NCBI GenBank assembly: GCA_964492365.1
Contig: CAZBKA010000008.1
Coordinates: 1-38,541, forward strand
Direction: 5' to 3'
DNA length: 38,541 nucleotides
DNA from: JAGLTN01 sp035403325
GTDB taxonomy: Bacteria; Planctomycetota; Phycisphaerae; Sedimentisphaerales; Anaerobacaceae
Position numbers and translations under genes: made by a program. Of the stretch, positions 35,096 through 38,541 are shown one piece after another (the stretch's first letter is position 1; every line of letters begins with the position of its first letter). Below the pieces are notes generated by a model, which ran no database searches, was not told the origin of the DNA, and worked only from the letters and a program-made list of their open reading frames with translations.

Positions 35096-36577
35096 TCAGC
35101 CCTTTAATTCTACAGTAGAGTAATTAGGCGCTTCCTGTGTAATCTGTATATCATGTGGATGGGATTCGCTAACCGAAGCAGTTGAAACTCTGCAAAACCG
35201 ACCATTTTTCCTTAGACTTTCAATGTTTCCTGTTCCACAATAGCCCATTCCGGCTCGCAAGCCCCCTACCAGTTGATATATAAATTCACTGAGTGTTCCA
35301 CGGTAAGGTACCCTTCCTTCGACACCTTCGGGGACAAGTTTACCTTTTTCAGTTGTGTTCTTTTGCCCATATCTGTCGGCTGAACCTTTTACCATTGCGC
35401 CAAGTGAACCCATGCCGCGATATTCTTTGAACTGTCTGCCTTTATAAATCACCAATTGCCCCGGGCTTTCTTTCAGTCCGGCAAATAATGAACCGAGCAT
35501 TACGGTTGAAGCCCCGGCTGCGATGGCTTTTGTTATCTCACCTGATTGTTTAATTCCACCGTCAGCGATAACAGGAATGTCATATTTGTCCGCAACTTCG
35601 GCAACATCCATTATCGCAGTAATCTGAGGAACACCCACGCCTGAAATAATCCTTGTCGTGCAAATTGCCCCTGGACCGATGCCAACTTTAATAGCATTTG
35701 CGCCGGCTTTGATGAGTTCCTCGGCGGCCTTTGCGGTGGCGATATTGCCAACTATCACATCAATATTATATTTTTTCTTTATGGTTTTTAATGTATCAAT
35801 TACATTTTGTGAATGTCCATGAGCACTATCAACGACTATAACATCAACCTCGGCTTCGATAAGTGCTTCTATTCTCTGGTAATCATGAACACCTGTAGCA
35901 GCACCGACACGCAGTCTGCCCCTTTTGTCACGGGCTGATATCGGGTATTGCTGAACGCGGTCAATATCTCTCATGGTAATAAGCCCTGCCAGATTACCAT
36001 TACCATCAACCAACAGCAGCTTTTCGACCCTGTGTTTCTGGAGGATTCCTCTTGCCTGCTCCAACGTGGTACCTGCCGGGGCGGTGATGAGGTTACCCTT
36101 TGTCATTACATCGTTTATTTTTACTTCGTCATCCTGAAGGAACTTGAGGTCCCTTCTGGTAAGCAGTCCTATGAGTTTTTTACCATCAACAATTGGCACA
36201 CCTGAAATATTGTGCTCAACCATCAGTTGCCTTGCTCTTAAAACATTCTGGTCAGCGGTAAGAGTAACCGGGTCAAGTATTACCCCGTTTTCACTGCGTT
36301 TTACTTTTGCAACTTCTAATCTTTGTTCTTCTATAGAAAGATTTTTGTGAATAATCCCAATGCCGCCCTCTTGTGCCAGTGCGATAGCCAGCGCAGATTC
36401 AGTTACAGTATCCATCGCGGCAGAAATAATGGGGATGTTTATATCAATATTGTTGGTCAGTCGTGTTTTTGTGTCGGCCTGACTGGGGACAAAATCACTT
36501 TTTGCCGGTATCAACAGGACGTCATCAAAAGTTATGCCTTCAGCGACAATTTTGCTGTCTTTCATTCTATTCTCCAT
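35096..36577 (-). CDS. guaB: IMP dehydrogenase
   Basis: It oxidises IMP to XMP with NAD, the committed step of guanine nucleotide synthesis. The 493-residue protein has the N-terminal FDDVLLIPAKSDF, a pair of CBS domains at about 100-215 that usually sense adenine and guanine nucleotides, and the catalytic Cys306 in GPGAICTTR. The C-terminal flap and RAGMGYCG end are intact. The ATG at 36577 has AGAGG 7 bases upstream; an ATG four codons later with GGAG is nearly as good. Confidence 0.97.
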   Translation of the reverse strand: MENRMKDSKIVAEGITFDDVLLIPAKSDFVPSQADTKTRLTNNIDINIPIISAAMDTVTESALAIALAQEGGIGIIHKNLSIEEQRLEVAKVKRSENGVILDPVTLTADQNVLRARQLMVEHNISGVPIVDGKKLIGLLTRRDLKFLQDDEVKINDVMTKGNLITAPAGTTLEQARGILQKHRVEKLLLVDGNGNLAGLITMRDIDRVQQYPISARDKRGRLRVGAATGVHDYQRIEALIEAEVDVIVVDSAHGHSQNVIDTLKTIKKKYNIDVIVGNIATAKAAEELIKAGANAIKVGIGPGAICTTRIISGVGVPQITAIMDVAEVADKYDIPVIADGGIKQSGEITKAIAAGASTVMLGSLFAGLKESPGQLVIYKGRQFKEYRGMGSLGAMVKGSADRYGQKNTTEKGKLVPEGVEGRVPYRGTLSEFIYQLVGGLRAGMGYCGTGNIESLRKNGRFCRVSTASVSESHPHDIQITQEAPNYSTVELKG

Positions 36578-36614
36578 GAAAATACCTCTGTCATAAGGTA
36601 ATAATTAACAAACC

Positions 36615-36644
36615 AATATAATATGGTTTTTTGACTTCGTCAAA
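36615..36644 (-). promoter_or_regulatory. guaBA promoter with palindromic operator candidate
   Basis: On the minus strand TTGACG (complement of 36638-36643) and TATATT (complement of 36615-36620) are exactly 17 bases apart. The -35 is part of a perfect inverted repeat TTTGAC-3-GTCAAA (36630-36644), a likely regulator site. The -10 lies about 38 bases before the guaB start. Confidence 0.65.
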
Positions 36645-36808
36645 GCTTTTCAGTTGTTTTTACCAAATGCGGGGCGAATTATGCTTTTTCCCGACAGAAC
36701 CGGCAACGTCCTATAAAAAATTTAATGAAATTTTTTATTAGCGCGAACCTAACTAAGACTAAAGTGGTATTATATAATAGAAACAATTATTTTTCAGGAG
36801 AATATAAA

Positions 36809-37105
36809 ATGGAAAATGGGAAAAAATATAGGATTGCGATTGTTGGTTTGCTGGCATTTGTGATATTTGGTGTTACTGCTTTAATAGCAATGACTTCAGG
36901 GGGAGATCAGAGGGCTAGTTTAACCTGTCAGGATGTAAAATCATGTTCAACTCAGGTTTGTTCAAATAGTTGTACATGTCTGACTAAAGAAGATGGCAAA
37001 TGCCCCGCAGATTGCTCAAAAGAGTGCTGCACTGCTAAAAACGCCGAGGAAAAGGTAGAATCATGCTCATTGAGCAGCCCAAAATCATGCTGCAATAAAA
37101 ACTAA
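36809..37105 (+). CDS. Small membrane-anchored cysteine-rich protein
   Basis: A 98-residue protein of unknown family. Residues about 8-28 (IAIVGLLAFVIFGVTALIAM) form one membrane segment or uncleaved signal anchor; the remaining 60 residues outside the membrane hold 12 cysteines, in pairs such as CTC, CC and a final SCCNKN, with many Lys, Ser and Asp. It could bind metal or form disulfides, but no known motif is matched. The ATG at 36809 has CAGGAG upstream, preferred over an ATG 28 codons earlier that lacks one. TATAAT at 36773-36778 is a likely -10, but no good -35 is seen. A strong terminator follows, so it is probably a single-gene unit. Confidence 0.65.
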   Translation: MENGKKYRIAIVGLLAFVIFGVTALIAMTSGGDQRASLTCQDVKSCSTQVCSNSCTCLTKEDGKCPADCSKECCTAKNAEEKVESCSLSSPKSCCNKN

Positions 37106-37124
37106 ACCAAGACTGATTTTTGTT

Positions 37125-37161
37125 AAAAAAGGCTGTTTCTTGAAAAAGAACAGCCTTTTTT
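37125..37161 (+). terminator. Strong Rho-independent terminator of the cysteine-rich gene
   Basis: AAAAAAGGCTGTT pairs perfectly with AACAGCCTTTTTT around a short A-rich loop, with a T run at the 3' side on the plus strand. The hairpin starts 20 bases after the stop codon. Confidence 0.9.
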
Positions 37162-37275
37162 ATTAAATAATACCCAAAAATTGTTTTTTTGCGCCCCTTT
37201 TGATTATAGAATCAGTCTATATTGGTGAAAAGCCCAGAACCGCGGAAAAGGCTATTAGTTTTTTGAGGGACACCG

Positions 37276-37818
37276 GTGGACGAAAAAACAGATTCGGATT
37301 TGGTGGAAGAAGCTCTTAGAGGCAATGGCGAAAGCTTCACAATGTTGTGCCAGAGATACTATCCTGCTATGGTTGCTATTGCAAAGTCCATATTGACAGA
37401 CAGGCATCTTGCTGAAGATGCTGCCCAAGAGAGCTTTGCCCATGCCTGCTGTAATCTTTCGGGGCTTATAAGAAAAGATAAATTCGGCGGATGGCTGGCA
37501 GTGATATGCAGAAATGCGGCTATGGATATTGCCCGCAGGCATAAAAGAATTAGATATTTTGAGGATTTTTCAACCCTGGAGGCGAAGCCAGAATATGAAG
37601 ATCAGGACTTCTCTAAAATCAGACAGTCAATTGCCAAACTTAAACCAGCGGAAAGAGAATTGATTTTCTTAAGGTATTATGATGAAAAGTCTTATGACCA
37701 TATATCGAATGTGCTTAGCATAAGCACCCAGGCGATAAATGGCAGGCTAAGAAGAATAAAGAAAAAAATCGCGGTGCATTTAAATGGTAGTTTTGCTGAG
37801 GCAAAAAATTATGAATGA
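37276..37818 (+). CDS. ECF-type RNA polymerase sigma factor
   Basis: A 180-residue sigma-70-family extracytoplasmic function factor. Region 2 spans about 20-90 (LCQRYYPAMVAIAKSI, DAAQESFAHACCNL, then WLAVICRNAAMDIARR). Region 4 is about 118-172 (LKPAERELIFLRYYDEKSY, with a helix-turn-helix in ISTQAINGRLRRIKKKI). The start is a GTG with GAGGG about 7 bases upstream. Its stop overlaps the ATG of the downstream membrane gene by 8 bases, the usual layout for a sigma factor and its regulator. The subgroup cannot be named from sequence alone. Confidence 0.93.
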   Translation: MDEKTDSDLVEEALRGNGESFTMLCQRYYPAMVAIAKSILTDRHLAEDAAQESFAHACCNLSGLIRKDKFGGWLAVICRNAAMDIARRHKRIRYFEDFSTLEAKPEYEDQDFSKIRQSIAKLKPAERELIFLRYYDEKSYDHISNVLSISTQAINGRLRRIKKKIAVHLNGSFAEAKNYE

Positions 37819-38541
37819 TAAAGACAGTGAAAAGCTCGACGAGATGATTACTCACGCCATAAGCGAGGAAAATATCGAATTCGATGCTGAAAAATGGAAA
37901 CAGAAGTACAGCAAGGAATATTCAATGCTGACCTGCGGAGCAAATAACTTTCATATCAAGAAGAACTGGTTAACAAAAGTGAGAAATATTATGAAAAACA
38001 AAATAATAAAACTGGCGGTTGCAGCAGTGATTACTATCGTGGCATTAGTAGGAATAAACCATTTTGGCGGTTCAATTGACGGAACCTCTACTGTCTGGGC
38101 ATCTCTGGCAGATCGAGTAATGAAGATCGATATTTGTACCTACCGGATTAGAACAACAATGGTAAATGTTCCGAATACGCCGACAGGGATGGAAATAGAA
38201 ATATTTGCATATAACAGCCTTGAACACGGCATGCGAGCAGATGCTTACATTGGAGACAAGCTCATGTCAGCAACTTATGTAGACCCGCAGACAAAAGCAA
38301 TACTTTCTGTACTCCATGACCAGAAAAAATATGTAAAAATGCAGATGAATGATGAACAATTTCGAGAATACCAGTCAGAGAACAATCCGCGAGAAATGAT
38401 CAAAAATTTTATGATATACGGTTTCACAGAGCTTGGTGTATCTGATATTAACGGAATCAAGGCAGAAGGAATTATGGTTACCGACCCGAATGTGTTCGCG
38501 GGTATATTCAGCAAAGTCAAGGCTGAGCTTTGGGTTGATGT
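37811..38541 (+). CDS. Membrane protein paired with the ECF sigma factor, probable anti-sigma partner (cut by the window edge)
   Basis: An open frame from the ATG at 37811 to the window edge (243 codons, no stop). The first 65 residues are charged and cytoplasmic-looking (MNDKDSEKLDEMITHAIS...), followed by a single membrane segment at about 66-83 (IKLAVAAVITIVALVGI) and an exported region with a beta-type pattern, starting STVWASLADRVMKIDICTYR and resembling LolA/lipoprotein-carrier-like domains by layout. The 8-base overlap with the sigma gene and the topology suggest a membrane regulator of it. A zinc-type anti-sigma motif (HxxxCxxC) is absent, so a direct anti-sigma role is inference. Confidence 0.75.
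   Translation, partial: MNDKDSEKLDEMITHAISEENIEFDAEKWKQKYSKEYSMLTCGANNFHIKKNWLTKVRNIMKNKIIKLAVAAVITIVALVGINHFGGSIDGTSTVWASLADRVMKIDICTYRIRTTMVNVPNTPTGMEIEIFAYNSLEHGMRADAYIGDKLMSATYVDPQTKAILSVLHDQKKYVKMQMNDEQFREYQSENNPREMIKNFMIYGFTELGVSDINGIKAEGIMVTDPNVFAGIFSKVKAELWVD

Overview
The window looks like a piece of chromosome from a planctomycete of the class Phycisphaerae, or a close relative. The clues are a dockerin-like pair of calcium-binding repeats fused to LamG (concanavalin-like) and GxGYxYP domains, three PEP-CTERM surface proteins in a row, NPCBM-type alpha-galactosidases, an ECF sigma factor overlapping a single-pass membrane partner, and many large secreted glycoside hydrolases set between housekeeping genes. 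The assignment rests on domain content only. I saw no insertion sequence, integrase, CRISPR array, rRNA or tRNA.

Layout. 1-2359 (minus): an NPCBM/GH27 alpha-galactosidase gene and the start of a second gene sharing a 234-base perfectly identical block with it. 2539-3941: convergent apt and prmC with stops 2 bases apart. 4056-8347 (minus): a decayed or misread small gene, a very large YfhO-type membrane protein and a GT2 glycosyltransferase, probably for surface glycan building. 8614-18814: a secreted glycosidase-like gene (+) and two paralogous, very large secreted LamG/GxGYxYP proteins (minus), each followed by a related hairpin terminator; only the second paralog has a dockerin-like module. 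19238-22903 (+): argB-argD-argF-rdgB behind a good promoter. 23047-25819 (+): topA and an orphan GroES-like gene. 25978-27951 (minus): three PEP-CTERM proteins. 28481-36577 (minus): alaC-like aminotransferase, GH78 rhamnosidase, PAP2-family protein, guaA and guaB. 36809-38541 (+): a cysteine-rich membrane-anchored small protein, an ECF sigma factor and its probable membrane partner, cut by the window edge.

How it fits together. About half the sequence encodes exported proteins for binding or cutting complex carbohydrate (galactosides, rhamnosides, and unknown substrates of the GxGYxYP and six-hairpin proteins), consistent with a polysaccharide degrader; the rest is nucleotide, arginine and DNA-topology metabolism. 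The carbohydrate genes are not in one operon and no SusC/D-like genes are present, so this is not a classical polysaccharide utilisation locus. Several starts were moved inward from the longest open frame because a Shine-Dalgarno sequence and signal peptide fit the inner ATG. I found no clearly new defence or mobile system; the strongest leads are the signal-peptide-bounded identical block, the paired GxGYxYP genes with co-varying terminators, and the cysteine-rich small protein.
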